Origin: Halomontanus rarus
GTDB taxonomy: Archaea > Halobacteriota > Halobacteria > Halobacteriales > Natrialbaceae
NCBI RefSeq assembly: GCF_029338335.1
Contig: NZ_CP119796.1
Length of the DNA: 64,000 nucleotides
Reading direction: 5' to 3' (one strand)
The notes below the pieces were generated by a model that was given only the letters and a program-made list of their open reading frames with translations, ran no database searches and was not told the origin of the DNA. The first letter of the stretch is position 1. Every line of letters begins with the position of its first letter. Positions 16,845-25,918 of the stretch are shown in pieces. The position numbers were made by a program, and so were the translations under genes.

Positions 16845-16942
16845 ATTGAAACGATTGACACTCCCATTGTACAGTCCGCCGTGCTCGCTCACCGCACCGA
16901 ACCGCCTCCGGTCGTGCAATCGGGTGTGAACCGACGGTCAAT
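16845..16942. repeat. Dispersed palindromic element, copy 1
   Basis: The left arm begins GAAACGATTGACACTCCCAT (16849 on) and the right arm GTCGTGCAATCGGGTGTGAA (16911 on) is its imperfect inverted repeat, with about 35 nt between the arms. It lies between the convergent FIST-kinase and hydrolase genes. The same arms recur at 30211-30284 and 63842-63937. Confidence 0.6.
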
Positions 16943-16977
16943 AGCTCCGAGAGCACTCGAGAGCGGCCGACCTCGAC

Positions 16978-17958
16978 TCACTCGAGGAAGGCCAGAATCG
17001 ACTCGTTCACCCGGTCCGGGCGGTCGGCGTGGACCCAGTGGCTCGCGTCCGGAAACCGCTCGACGCGCAGGTCCTCGACGTAACGCTCGAGACCGTCGAG
17101 CTGATCCAGCGTGAGCGCGCCGTCTGCTTCGCCCCAGAGAACCAGCGTCGGCGCGTCGATCGTCTCGATCGGCTCCACCAGCCGGTCGCCGATGACGGGA
17201 ATCGAGCCGGGAAGGTGCTCGCCGATCGGCCCGCGGGCGTTCGCCCGGTAGTAGTTGATCGCCGACTCGAGGGCGCCGGGCTGTGCGGCCGCTCGTTTGA
17301 ACCGGCGGACGTCGTCGTCGGTGAACGCGCCGGGCCGGTTGGGCGCTTCGCGAAAGAGGTTCTCGAGGGCTCGATAGCCTCGGGCCGCGAACAGCCGTTC
17401 GGGGAGCCACGGCAGTTGGAAGAAGGCGGCGTACCACGACCGTTTCGCCTGCGAGAGGGTGAGTTCGCGCGCGTACTTGATCGGATGCGGTGCGTTGAGT
17501 ACGACGAGTCGGTCGACCGCGTGCGGGTGTGCGAGTGCGGTCGCCCACGCGATCATCCCGCCCCAGTCGTGGGCGACGACGTGGGCGCTCTCTGTCCCCG
17601 TCCCCGTCTCCGTTCCTGCCCCGGCTTCGGTAACCGCGGTCGCCGGTTCGCGACCGAGCGCTCGAATCAACGCTTCGACGTCGGCGGTGAGCGTCTCGAG
17701 TCGATATGCACCGAGCCCGTGGGGTTTCTCCGAGCGGTTGTAGCCCCGGAGGTCGGGTGCGACGACGCGGTAGCCGGCGTCGGCCAGGGCGGCGAGCTGG
17801 CGACGCCAGGTCCCCCAGAATTCCGGAAAGCCGTGTAAAAAGACGACGAGGTCGCCGTCGTCGGGTCCGGCCTCGACGTAGTGGAGTCGAACGCCGTTCG
17901 CGATCGTCTCGCGGTGGGTGACCCGCAGGTCGTCGTCGATCGTCTCGGTTGCCGTCAT
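16978..17958 (-). CDS. Alpha/beta hydrolase (epoxide hydrolase-like)
   Basis: A 326-residue alpha/beta-hydrolase. HGFPEFW forms the oxyanion loop, HDWGG carries the Asp nucleophile (about residue 133) as in soluble epoxide hydrolases and haloalkane dehalogenases, LVLWGEADGAL has the acid, and DASHWVHADRP the catalytic His. A Gly/Thr/Glu hexamer-repeat insert sits just before the nucleophile strand. The cap domain (about 155-240) contains Tyr residues typical of epoxide hydrolases. The natural substrate is unknown. It is a single gene. Confidence 0.87.
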   Translation of the reverse strand: MTATETIDDDLRVTHRETIANGVRLHYVEAGPDDGDLVVFLHGFPEFWGTWRRQLAALADAGYRVVAPDLRGYNRSEKPHGLGAYRLETLTADVEALIRALGREPATAVTEAGAGTETGTGTESAHVVAHDWGGMIAWATALAHPHAVDRLVVLNAPHPIKYARELTLSQAKRSWYAAFFQLPWLPERLFAARGYRALENLFREAPNRPGAFTDDDVRRFKRAAAQPGALESAINYYRANARGPIGEHLPGSIPVIGDRLVEPIETIDAPTLVLWGEADGALTLDQLDGLERYVEDLRVERFPDASHWVHADRPDRVNESILAFLE

Positions 17959-18044
17959 CGGTGTCGATCCCCCTCGAGTCGCGGCCTGCCGTCGACGGCG
18001 AGCGAACCAGCCATCGGTTCCGGATTCGGTAGCCCGTAACTAAA

Positions 18045-18677
18045 TCACTCCGACTGTCCCTCGAGTGTGCCCTCTTCGACCGGCAGAAATCGAACGGGGA
18101 CGTACGCGTGTACCGTTTCGGGGAGCCGATCGATCACGAACTCGGCGATCCGGACCATCGGTTTCCGGGCGAGGGTGTAACCGATCGAGACGGCGAGGAA
18201 GACGAGCAGGACGTCGCGGACCCGTCCATCGAAGACCAGCAAACCGGGGACCGAGAGCGTCGACGCGAGCAGCAGGTCTTCGGGAGCGCCGTCGTACCGG
18301 ACCCACCGCCGGGGGCGGACCCACCGCTCGTGATAGTGGCTGTACACCGCCTCCTCGGAGGTCCCTTCCCAGGGCTTCAACTCGAGGCCGCCGCCGAGGG
18401 CGTCCATCGCTGAGTGAAGGGCCGCGGCGAGAAAGAAGACGGCGGCGGCGACGGTGACGGTCGTCGGGGTGAGCAAGACGAGGCTGACGCTGGCGAGCGC
18501 ACAGATCGAGTAGTAGACGGGAAAGTGGAGGGTCTTCCGGTGACCGGCGTAGAGGTCGAAGTCGGGGAACGCGCCGCCGAGGATCGCGGCACCGACGGCG
18601 ACGAGGGCGAGTTCGGGTGCGAACGCGGTGACGGCGGCCGCGAGTGCGACGCCGACGAACACGTGGGTTGTGGCCAT
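18045..18677 (-). CDS. Membrane-bound metal-dependent hydrolase (YdjM/DUF457 type)
   Basis: A 210-residue membrane protein beginning MATTHVFVGVALAA, typical of the LexA-regulated YdjM family. Conserved polar residues sit at membrane edges: GGAFPDFDLYAGHRKTLHF and LHSAMDALGG, which form the proposed metal site. About four to five hydrophobic segments are seen. I chose ATG 18677 over 18710 because TATGTA lies about 30 nt upstream of the former. The substrate is unknown for the family. Confidence 0.85.
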   Translation of the reverse strand: MATTHVFVGVALAAAVTAFAPELALVAVGAAILGGAFPDFDLYAGHRKTLHFPVYYSICALASVSLVLLTPTTVTVAAAVFFLAAALHSAMDALGGGLELKPWEGTSEEAVYSHYHERWVRPRRWVRYDGAPEDLLLASTLSVPGLLVFDGRVRDVLLVFLAVSIGYTLARKPMVRIAEFVIDRLPETVHAYVPVRFLPVEEGTLEGQSE

Positions 18678-18929
18678 CACGGATAGGAACGATAGGACCT
18701 GTCGGTACATATGTTCGTCGCGTGTGGCAGGTTCGCGTTCGCCTCCCGTTCGATTTGTCTGCCACTGTGAGGGGTGCCCTCTCAGAACCGGTAGACGGTG
18801 TGACGGATCGACTCGAGGAGCGTCCGATACCGACAGCGGTGACGCCGTCGCTCTCCGTCCGATAAAATCGAGAAGGTGAACGCACCGACGGGACAGTTGG
18901 CAAACGACACGTGATCGGCGTGGTGGCCG

Positions 18930-19118
18930 TTACAGTAACAGCGCCACGATCGCCAGGATGATGAAGATCAACACGAAGATCCGTGCGATCTCCATCGAGA
19001 TCCCGGCGACACCACGGGCTCCGACCGCCGCGGCGACGATCGCGAGGACGAAGAAAATTATCGCCCAGTACAGGAAGCCACCGCCGCCCATCTGGAGTGG
19101 GGTTGCGTACTCCAACAT
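18930..19118 (-). CDS. DUF1328-type small membrane protein
   Basis: A 62-residue protein of two hydrophobic helices: FLYWAIIFFVLAIVAAAVG, then GVAGISMEIARIFVLIFIIL. This is the layout of the DUF1328/YtjA family of small membrane proteins of unknown role. A TTTATGTA box about 30 nt upstream supports ATG 19118 over an ATG 15 nt further upstream. Confidence 0.85.
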   Translation of the reverse strand: MLEYATPLQMGGGGFLYWAIIFFVLAIVAAAVGARGVAGISMEIARIFVLIFIILAIVALLL

Positions 19119-19349
19119 GGACCAGCCTATCACAGCATGCTACATAAACGCAGGCGACCCTCTCGGCCAGTTTGTTTCGCTAAGAGGTGACTACACTCGA
19201 GTAAGCAGTGCTTCAGCGACTTCGTCGAGAACTGACTTTCGTTGCATTCGAACGGTTTCGTCCTGATTCCACGTTCACCTGTCGGTCCCGAATCGCGTGC
19301 GTCGGTCGGTCGTCGCGCTCTCGGCGATGTTCGCCGTGCATACCTCGTT

Positions 19350-21230
19350 TCAGTTGTCACGAGCGGGCTCTTCGAACAGCGCCCGGCACAGTTTGGCTTC
19401 GGCCGTCCGAAGGTGTTCGTGGAACGTCGGTCTGGAAATGTTCATCGACTGCGCGAGCTCCTCGCCCGTCGCCGGCCGCGGCCACTCGAAGTAACCGCCC
19501 AGGTACGCACGGCGCAACGCGGCGAGCTGGCGGTCGGTGAGGTCCGCTTCGAGTCGCGCAGCGAACTCCTGTCGGGTTTCGTCGGGCCGTTCACGCTGGC
19601 GAAACGAGACGACGTCCGTCCCCGGATGGCGCTTCTCGAGCGCTTCGACGGTGGCGCGCACGTTCGCCGACTGGGGCAACTCGAGGCGAACGCGAGCCGT
19701 GCCGTCTGCGGCCCGGATCGAGCGGGTGACCGCCCCGCGCGTCGAGAGCCACTCGACCAGTCCCGGTTCGTCGGTCCCGAGTTCGACGAGCAGTTCCTCA
19801 CGCCCCTCGCGTTCGACGACCGGTCGAACGTCGACGCCGTCGAGGGCCGACGCGGCAGCCCCGAGCTCGTCGGCCGACGCCCCGGTCACCGTGTACAGCG
19901 AGGCCGTGTCGCCTTCGAGACGGTGAACCGACCGATTGTACTCGAGCGTACACGCCGCGTCCGCCGAGAGCGCGACGGGAGCGACCGCCCGATCGGTGAC
20001 GTCGCACTCGACGACGACCACGTCGTCGGTCTCGAGTATTCGGCTGGTTTCGCGGGCGTTGATTCCGCTGGCGACCGCTCGCGCCAGCGCGGAGAGGACG
20101 ACCTCCTCGCGCTCGTCGATCGCGTTCTCCTCGCGCGCGCAGACGGTCAGGACGCCGTACTCGACGTCGTTGTGCGTGAGCGGGAATCCGGCGTGTTCCA
20201 TCCCGTCGACGGTGCCCAGACGGACCGCCTGGCCGTCGATCGCGCGCGTCGCGGGGTGGTCGGCGTCCATCGCGACGTCCTCGACCGCGACGCCGGCGCT
20301 CGCACGCACCTCCAGCGTGTTCGTCGCGGGGTTGTGTTCGCCGATCCAGGCGCCGTCGTAGGCCGATTCGGCGGCGATCCGCTCGCAGACGTCGGCCTCG
20401 AGGGCCGACCGCGAGGTCGAACCCGCGACGACGCCGGTGACGTCCTGGACGAGCCCCTCGACGCGCTCGAGGAGGCGTTCGAGTTCGTCCGTTCGCTCTT
20501 GCAGGGCGATCTCGGCCCGTTTTCGGGCGGTGACGTCGTTCTGGAAGCCGACGAAGTTGGTGACCTCGCCGTGGTCGTCGTGAACGGGCGCGAGCGTGAC
20601 CTCGTTCCAGAACCTCGTCCCGTCCTGACGGTAGTTCTCGAGTTCGACGGTGACCGGACGTTCGTCCGCGATCGCTTCGCGCATGGCGTCGACCGCGGCC
20701 GGGTCGGTGTCCGGTCCCTGCAGGAAGCGACAGTTCCGCCCGACGACGGTCTCGCGGTCGTAGCCGGTGATCGCCCCGAACGCTTCGTTGATGTACACCA
20801 GCGGATTGTCCGCCATCGAGGGGTCGGTGATCGCGACCCCGACCGGCGCCTCGTTGATCGCCCGGTCTTTCACCCACCGATCGCGCTCGAGCGACGGCAG
20901 TTCGTCGGCGGGTTCGAACGTGATCGTCGCACCGTCGGTGCCCCGGTGAACGCGCGCGTCGTACCGTTCGTCGCCGAGTTCGACGATTCGGTCCGTTCCG
21001 GCCGCTGTCTCCGTGATCTCCCGTTCGAGCGTCCCCCACGACTCGAGGACGCTCGCCGGCGACCCGCCGACGTCGTCCGGAAGGTCCATCTCCTCTCGTG
21101 CGGCGGCGTTCGCGTAGGTAATCGACCCGTCGTCGACCGATACGACGGGATCGGTGACCCGCTCGAGGGCTGCCGTCGCCGACTCACCACCCGCCCCGTA
21201 CTCGCCACGGTCGGATTCGGTGTCGTCCAT
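19350..21230 (-). CDS. BAT-type PAS/GAF/HTH transcription regulator
   Basis: A 626-residue bacterioopsin-activator-like regulator. Two PAS domains (about 15-240) are followed by a coiled linker, a GAF domain (about 260-400), a BAT GAF/HTH-associated domain (about 400-540) and a C-terminal HTH_10 (about 565-620: LGGYFEWPRPATGEELAQSM, then SRPTFHEHLRTAE). The second PAS contains GRNCRFLQGPDTDP, the LOV-type flavin signature with Cys in NCRFLQ, so blue-light or redox sensing is plausible. ATG 21230 is chosen. It sits divergent from the zinc-finger gene. Confidence 0.9.
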   Translation of the reverse strand: MDDTESDRGEYGAGGESATAALERVTDPVVSVDDGSITYANAAAREEMDLPDDVGGSPASVLESWGTLEREITETAAGTDRIVELGDERYDARVHRGTDGATITFEPADELPSLERDRWVKDRAINEAPVGVAITDPSMADNPLVYINEAFGAITGYDRETVVGRNCRFLQGPDTDPAAVDAMREAIADERPVTVELENYRQDGTRFWNEVTLAPVHDDHGEVTNFVGFQNDVTARKRAEIALQERTDELERLLERVEGLVQDVTGVVAGSTSRSALEADVCERIAAESAYDGAWIGEHNPATNTLEVRASAGVAVEDVAMDADHPATRAIDGQAVRLGTVDGMEHAGFPLTHNDVEYGVLTVCAREENAIDEREEVVLSALARAVASGINARETSRILETDDVVVVECDVTDRAVAPVALSADAACTLEYNRSVHRLEGDTASLYTVTGASADELGAAASALDGVDVRPVVEREGREELLVELGTDEPGLVEWLSTRGAVTRSIRAADGTARVRLELPQSANVRATVEALEKRHPGTDVVSFRQRERPDETRQEFAARLEADLTDRQLAALRRAYLGGYFEWPRPATGEELAQSMNISRPTFHEHLRTAEAKLCRALFEEPARDN

Positions 21231-21234
21231 AATC

Positions 21235-21262
21235 CTACCTATGTAGGCTAGTCCTATGAAAG
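21235..21262 (-). promoter_or_regulatory. Possible operator/promoter of the BAT-type gene
   Basis: Just upstream of ATG 21230 the minus strand carries two CATAGGA motifs about 16 nt apart, the second inside the near-palindrome CTACATAGG. The distal motif lies where a TATA/BRE is expected, so regulator binding here would affect transcription. Autoregulation is speculation. Confidence 0.3.
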
Positions 21263-21341
21263 CTGGCGGCCGTGGGTCTCGAGTCGTCCCCGTTCGTGCG
21301 CAGGTATTATACCGATTGATGGTGTATGTTAACACACGACT

Positions 21342-21533
21342 ATGAACCGATCACGATCACCGTTCGACCGGCTCCGCCAGAAGTTCGATCGATCCGAACT
21401 CCGGTGTCGTGAATGTGGCTACGTCGACGCCGACGGAACCTGGCGCGTCACGTCGTCCGGCCGCCGCATTCGATACCAGCACATCTGCCCCGCGTGCGAC
21501 GCCATCGATACCAGAGAGATGCGTCTCGAGTGA
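21342..21533 (+). CDS. Small zinc-finger protein (HVO_0649-like)
   Basis: A 63-residue protein with two CxxC knuckles (CRECGYVDADGTW and HICPACDA) separated by about 26 residues, forming one zinc ribbon. The GTWRVTSSGRRIRYQHICPAC core resembles the haloarchaeal HVO_0649-type family of micro zinc-finger proteins as I remember it. The N-terminal 20 residues are basic. Its role is unknown; regulators and RNA-binding proteins both use this fold. Confidence 0.8.
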   Translation: MNRSRSPFDRLRQKFDRSELRCRECGYVDADGTWRVTSSGRRIRYQHICPACDAIDTREMRLE

Positions 21534-21732
21534 GCGGCGGAGACCCGAAAGCGATTGCGCTACCGGTGGGCCCGGAGCGCTCCGTCTGTTATCGAATCTG
21601 GTCGGGCGTCGGTCCGTTCCAGTGCGCGATACGACAGCGAGCGCTCTGAATCGAGACTCCCCGGAGTGCCTACCGGCGAGTTTCGAGCGACCAGACGAAG
21701 CCGCTTTACGCGCGCGGGCGCTTCTCCCGACA

Positions 21733-22830
21733 ATGAGTCACCCCACGCCCGAGGTCTACGAGCAGGGCAAGGGCATGGACGCCCACAACCAGGTCATGCG
21801 GGAGATCCGTTCGGAGAAGGAAGCCAGCTACGACCCCCACGAACCGACCCGGGTCTGGTTGGACGAGGACAACACTCCCGGTGGCGTCAAGGAGAGCCTG
21901 ACGATCATCCTCAACACCGGCGGCTGTCGGTGGGCCCGCGCCGGCGGCTGTACGATGTGCGGCTACGTCGCCGAGAGCGTCGACGGCGGCTCGGTCTCTC
22001 ACGAGGCCCTGATGGACCAGATCGACGTCTGTCTCGCACACGAAGCGGAGAACGCGGACGACTCCGCCGACCTCATCAAGATCTACACCTCCGGCTCGTT
22101 TCTGGACGAACGCGAGGTCGGTGCGGAGTCCCGACGGGCGATCGCCGAAACCTTCGCCGACCGCGAGCGCATCGTCCTCGAGTCCCTGCCGGACTTCGTC
22201 GACCGTGAGAAGATCGCTGACTTCACCGACCACGGAATCGATACGGACATCGCGATCGGCCTCGAGACCGCCACCGACAGGGTCCGCCACGACTGCGTGA
22301 ACAAGTACTTCGACTTTTCCGACTTCGAGGACGCCTGTGCGGAGGCAGCGGTCGCGAGTCGGGAAGCCGACGCCGCCGCGGCCGGCATCAAAGCCTACCT
22401 CCTGATGAAACCGCCGTTTCTCGCCGAGTCCGAGGCCGTCGCGGACATGATCTCCTCGGTCGAGCGCTGCGCCGACGTCGAGGGGTGTCACACCGTCTCG
22501 ATGAACCCCTGTAACGTCCAGCGCTACACCATGGTCGACGAACTCCACTTCCGGGACGGCTACCGACCGCCGTGGCTCTGGTCGGTCGCCCACGTCCTCG
22601 AAGAGACCGCGGACGTCGACGCGATCGTCGTCTCCGACCCCGTCGGCCACGGCTCCGATCGCGGCCCACACAACTGCACGGAGTGTGACGACCTCGTCCA
22701 GAAGGCTATCAAGGACTTCGACCTCCGTCAGGATCCGACCGTCTTCGAACAGGTCTCCTGTGCGTGCGAGGCGACCTGGGAGGCCGTGATGGACCTCGAG
22801 CGAAGTTACAACCAGCCGCTCACGCGATAA
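21733..22830 (+). CDS. Archaeosine biosynthesis radical SAM enzyme RaSEA
   Basis: A 365-residue radical SAM protein. The cluster motif is Elp3-like, with wide first spacing: NTGGCRWARAGGCTMCGY gives CX7CX2C. The middle has IKIYTSGSFLDEREV and IVLESLPDFV, the rest matching the RaSEA family, which works with ArcS to convert the lysine adduct of preQ0 at tRNA position 15 into archaeosine. The C terminus has Cys-rich HNCTECDDLVQ and FEQVSCACEATWE. ATG 21733 gives the typical start. No other archaeosine gene is adjacent. Confidence 0.87.
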   Translation: MSHPTPEVYEQGKGMDAHNQVMREIRSEKEASYDPHEPTRVWLDEDNTPGGVKESLTIILNTGGCRWARAGGCTMCGYVAESVDGGSVSHEALMDQIDVCLAHEAENADDSADLIKIYTSGSFLDEREVGAESRRAIAETFADRERIVLESLPDFVDREKIADFTDHGIDTDIAIGLETATDRVRHDCVNKYFDFSDFEDACAEAAVASREADAAAAGIKAYLLMKPPFLAESEAVADMISSVERCADVEGCHTVSMNPCNVQRYTMVDELHFRDGYRPPWLWSVAHVLEETADVDAIVVSDPVGHGSDRGPHNCTECDDLVQKAIKDFDLRQDPTVFEQVSCACEATWEAVMDLERSYNQPLTR

Positions 22831-22883
22831 TCCCTGCGCTCGTTTTCTCACGTTCACGCTGACTCCCGCTGTCGCTCTTTCTA

Positions 22884-22920
22884 CATTTTCATTTTCATTT
22901 TCACTTTCACTTTTACTGTC
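22884..22920. repeat. Six-base tandem tract (ATTTTC)
   Basis: Three ATTTTC units followed by ACTTTC-type variants lie between the convergent RaSEA and kinase genes. The pyrimidine-rich plus strand could serve as a terminator for RaSEA. Confidence 0.7.
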
Positions 22921-22972
22921 GCTCTCACTCTTCGTCGGTGACCGCCGACGCACTCGATCCCCGCCGACACAC

Positions 22973-25918
22973 TCAGTCCAGCGCCGACACACTGCTGTGA
23001 ACCGTCTCCGAAGCGGGCACGTCGGCGCTCGGAACCTCGAGCGTAACGACGGTTCCCCGGGGGTCGTTGGTCCCGAAGGAGAGGGAGCCGCCGGACTGGG
23101 TGACGACCCAGTTGACGAGCCAGAGACCGAGCCCGCTGGCGTGGCGGAGTTGCGTGATCTCCTGTTCTTCCTGAAGCAGCTCGCGTTCTTCCTCGGAGAT
23201 TCCCGGGCCGTTGTCGGCGATCGAAAGCAGCAGCGTCCCGTCCTCGTGGTTCGTCTCGAGGGCGATGTCGATCGTCGCGGTCGGCATATCGTTGTGTTCG
23301 ACGGCGTTTTCGACGATGTGGAAGATCGCCGTCTGCAACATGTCGTCGGCCCGCGCGTGTGCTCGGTCGGGAAGCGAGCAGGTGATCGCCGCCTCGGGGA
23401 AGTCCGCCTCGACGCACTCGACTGCGCTCTCGACGCTGTCGACGACGTCCACCGGCCCCGTCGCGGCGTCGCCGCAGTCGAGCGTGCGTTCGACGGCGCG
23501 AGTCTTTTCGGCGAGGCCGATGAGTTCGCCGGCGCGTTCCTGAATCGCCTCCGCGTACTGGACGCTCGCGTCGTCTTCGACGACGTCGGCCAGCATCTCG
23601 GCGCAGCCGTTGACGATGTTCATCCCGTTTCGAAGGTCGTGCCGAAGGACGCGATTGAGGATCTCGACTCGTTTTTGACGCTGTTTCTGTTCGGTGATGT
23701 CGGTGTAGACGCCGAAGGTTCGATCGCTCGATTCGTCCATCTCCATCGGAACGATACGCATCATGAAATCGCGAAGGCCGTCGGTCGTTCGTCGCTTGAC
23801 CTCCTGTTCGACGATCTCTCCCTGCGCGCCGTGTCGGTTGATCGTGTCGGCATCGGCGACCGCCTCCGAGGGCACGATGAATCGGTCGAGCGATTCGTCG
23901 ACGAGTTCCGACTGTTCGTAGCCGAACACGCGCTCGAACGCCGGGTTGACGCGTTCGACGATCGGCTCGTCGTCGGGGTGGTGGGCGCTGACGACCGCGT
24001 CCGGCACGTTCTCGAACAGCGCGGCGAAGCGGTCACGCTCCTCTTTGAGCCGGCACTCGAACGCCAGCCGCTCGAGTGCGTCCGAGGCGTGAGAGAGCAG
24101 TAACTCGGCGAGTTCCTGATCGTGTCCGTCGAACGCGTCGCGTTCCGTCGAGACGGCCTGAAAGACGGCGAACTCGGCGACCGGAACGCTCAACAGCGAT
24201 TGGAACCCCTTGGCTACCAACTCGGCGTCCGGGTCCCCCTCGTCGGTTGGAACGCCGTCGTCCACCGCGATATCGCCGGTCCGATACGTCTGTCGAGTTC
24301 GGTAGACCCGTCCCGCGATGCCGTCGATCGGCGTCCGTTTCGGCATCGTTCGACTGAACTCTCTCGGAGCGACCGCTTCGGTGACGAACGCGTTCTCCTG
24401 TGCGCTTCCGAGCAGGCAGACGTCGAAGTTCAGGACGCTCATCGCCGCTACGACCGTCTCCTCGTAGATCTCCCGTTCGGTTTCGCAGTTTTCGAGCGTC
24501 GAGGCGACTTCGTGGAGGGTCGTCGTTTTCCGGGTCTGGTCGACGATCCTGCGCTCGATCGCCTTTCGGTCGCTGATATCGCGAACGATCCCCGCGGTTC
24601 CGGCGAACTCCCCGTCGGATCGAAACGCCGTCGCGGTGACCTCGCAGGGGAGTCGTTCGCCGTCGCTCGTCTCGAGCGTGAGTTCGTGGGTCGCGACGTA
24701 GTCGTCGCCAGCCCCCAGAACGTCTCCGGCTACGCGGGTGCCGCGTTCGAGACTCTCGTCGGTGAGTACCTTCGAGACGTGTTCGCCGAGGAGTTGGTCT
24801 CGAGCGTAGCCGGTGACGGCTGTCAGGGTGTCGTTTACCGTGACGAAGTTCCCGGCGGGATCGAGGGCGTAGACGCCGTCACCGACCGCTTCGACGATCG
24901 TCTTCGCCCGCTCGAGTTCCTGCTGGCGCGTAGCTCGATCGAGGGCCGCCTCGACCGTCGCAGCGAAGACGTTCACGAGATGGACGTCCGAAACGTCGAA
25001 TTCGGTGTCGTCGGGGGATGCCACGACGAGAATTCCGTGTTCTCCCAGCGGCTGGATCGCGACGCTTCCGAGCGAGAGGTCCAGCTCGTAGGGGACGACA
25101 TCGGTCGACGCATCGTCGACGACGATCGGTTCCCGGCGCTCGTAGGCGTCCCAGAAGGGGCCGTCTCCGGGACCGATCGGTGCGAGTTCGGCATCGGTTC
25201 GTCGGAGTTCGTCGCTCATCGCAACGATCTCGAGGCGGTTCGTCTCCTCGTCGTACAGCCGCAGTGTAGCACGCGGTTGTTCGATGGCGTTCTGCGTCGC
25301 TTCGACGACGATCGCGCCGATCTCCTCGACCGAGTTCGCCCGCATCAACTCGTGCGCGGTCTTCTGGAGTTCCTCGAGTGCGTCGGCACGGGTACGGTCG
25401 TCTCCGTTCTCATTTTCGTCCTCGTCCCTGTCTTCGTCGCCGTCGCCGTCGCCGTCTCCGTCTCCGTCAGCATCGTCGACGGCACTCGATCCCACACTGC
25501 CGAGACGGGTCGACTCGAGACTCGCGTTCGAGTTCGAATCCGAACTCCCTCGCGTGTCGCGTCGTTCGACGAGCAGTTCGACGACACGTGTCACGAGGGT
25601 GTCGACGCCCTGGGACTTCGGGACGTAGCCGTCCGCTCCCGCAGCGACGACCTCCCCCGCGAGCGTTTCCGTTCCGCAGTCGGTGAAGACCACCAGCGGC
25701 ACGTCCGGTGCTCGCGCGCGAATCCGCTCGCAGATCTCGGCACCGGCCGCGTCGGGAAGGTCGGATTCGGTGACGACGACCGTCGTCTCGTCGAGTCTCC
25801 CGAGGCAGTCGGCGAGCGTGGTGACGTGATCGACCCTCCCGTCGAGGCTCTCCAGCGCCGTGAGGACGTCGTCTCGAGCGGTCCTGTCGACGTAGACGAC
25901 GTGCATCGATTCGTTCAT
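22973..25918 (-). CDS. Sensor histidine kinase with degenerate receiver domain
   Basis: A 981-residue soluble kinase. Residues 1-120 fold like a receiver, but the acceptor position reads TESDLPD, where Glu appears to replace Asp, and the paired acidic residues near the N terminus are reduced to VDRTARDD. A Gly/Asp/Glu/Asn hexamer-repeat linker (about 155-185) follows. Then come a GAF (about 190-325), PAS (about 330-445), GAF (about 450-590), PAS (about 595-745), HisKA with His in VLRHDLRNG (about 759), and HATPase_c (SIADNGPGISEEE; GLGLWLVNWVV). ATG 25918 is preferred; 25906 is possible. No regulator gene is adjacent. Confidence 0.9.
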   Translation of the reverse strand: MNESMHVVYVDRTARDDVLTALESLDGRVDHVTTLADCLGRLDETTVVVTESDLPDAAGAEICERIRARAPDVPLVVFTDCGTETLAGEVVAAGADGYVPKSQGVDTLVTRVVELLVERRDTRGSSDSNSNASLESTRLGSVGSSAVDDADGDGDGDGDGDEDRDEDENENGDDRTRADALEELQKTAHELMRANSVEEIGAIVVEATQNAIEQPRATLRLYDEETNRLEIVAMSDELRRTDAELAPIGPGDGPFWDAYERREPIVVDDASTDVVPYELDLSLGSVAIQPLGEHGILVVASPDDTEFDVSDVHLVNVFAATVEAALDRATRQQELERAKTIVEAVGDGVYALDPAGNFVTVNDTLTAVTGYARDQLLGEHVSKVLTDESLERGTRVAGDVLGAGDDYVATHELTLETSDGERLPCEVTATAFRSDGEFAGTAGIVRDISDRKAIERRIVDQTRKTTTLHEVASTLENCETEREIYEETVVAAMSVLNFDVCLLGSAQENAFVTEAVAPREFSRTMPKRTPIDGIAGRVYRTRQTYRTGDIAVDDGVPTDEGDPDAELVAKGFQSLLSVPVAEFAVFQAVSTERDAFDGHDQELAELLLSHASDALERLAFECRLKEERDRFAALFENVPDAVVSAHHPDDEPIVERVNPAFERVFGYEQSELVDESLDRFIVPSEAVADADTINRHGAQGEIVEQEVKRRTTDGLRDFMMRIVPMEMDESSDRTFGVYTDITEQKQRQKRVEILNRVLRHDLRNGMNIVNGCAEMLADVVEDDASVQYAEAIQERAGELIGLAEKTRAVERTLDCGDAATGPVDVVDSVESAVECVEADFPEAAITCSLPDRAHARADDMLQTAIFHIVENAVEHNDMPTATIDIALETNHEDGTLLLSIADNGPGISEEERELLQEEQEITQLRHASGLGLWLVNWVVTQSGGSLSFGTNDPRGTVVTLEVPSADVPASETVHSSVSALD

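Noticed and set aside
16493..16867. Leftward small gene starting in the palindromic repeat (and a similar one at 63229-63864)
   Set aside because: Both begin with the same peptide only because both start inside copies of the dispersed repeat; the rest is antisense to real genes.
19242..21251. Long open frame opposite the BAT-type regulator
   Set aside because: Antisense artefact of GC-rich codons; no domain is recognisable on that strand.
21235..21360. tRNA or riboswitch in the divergent region
   Set aside because: Short palindromes only; no cloverleaf or known aptamer pattern.
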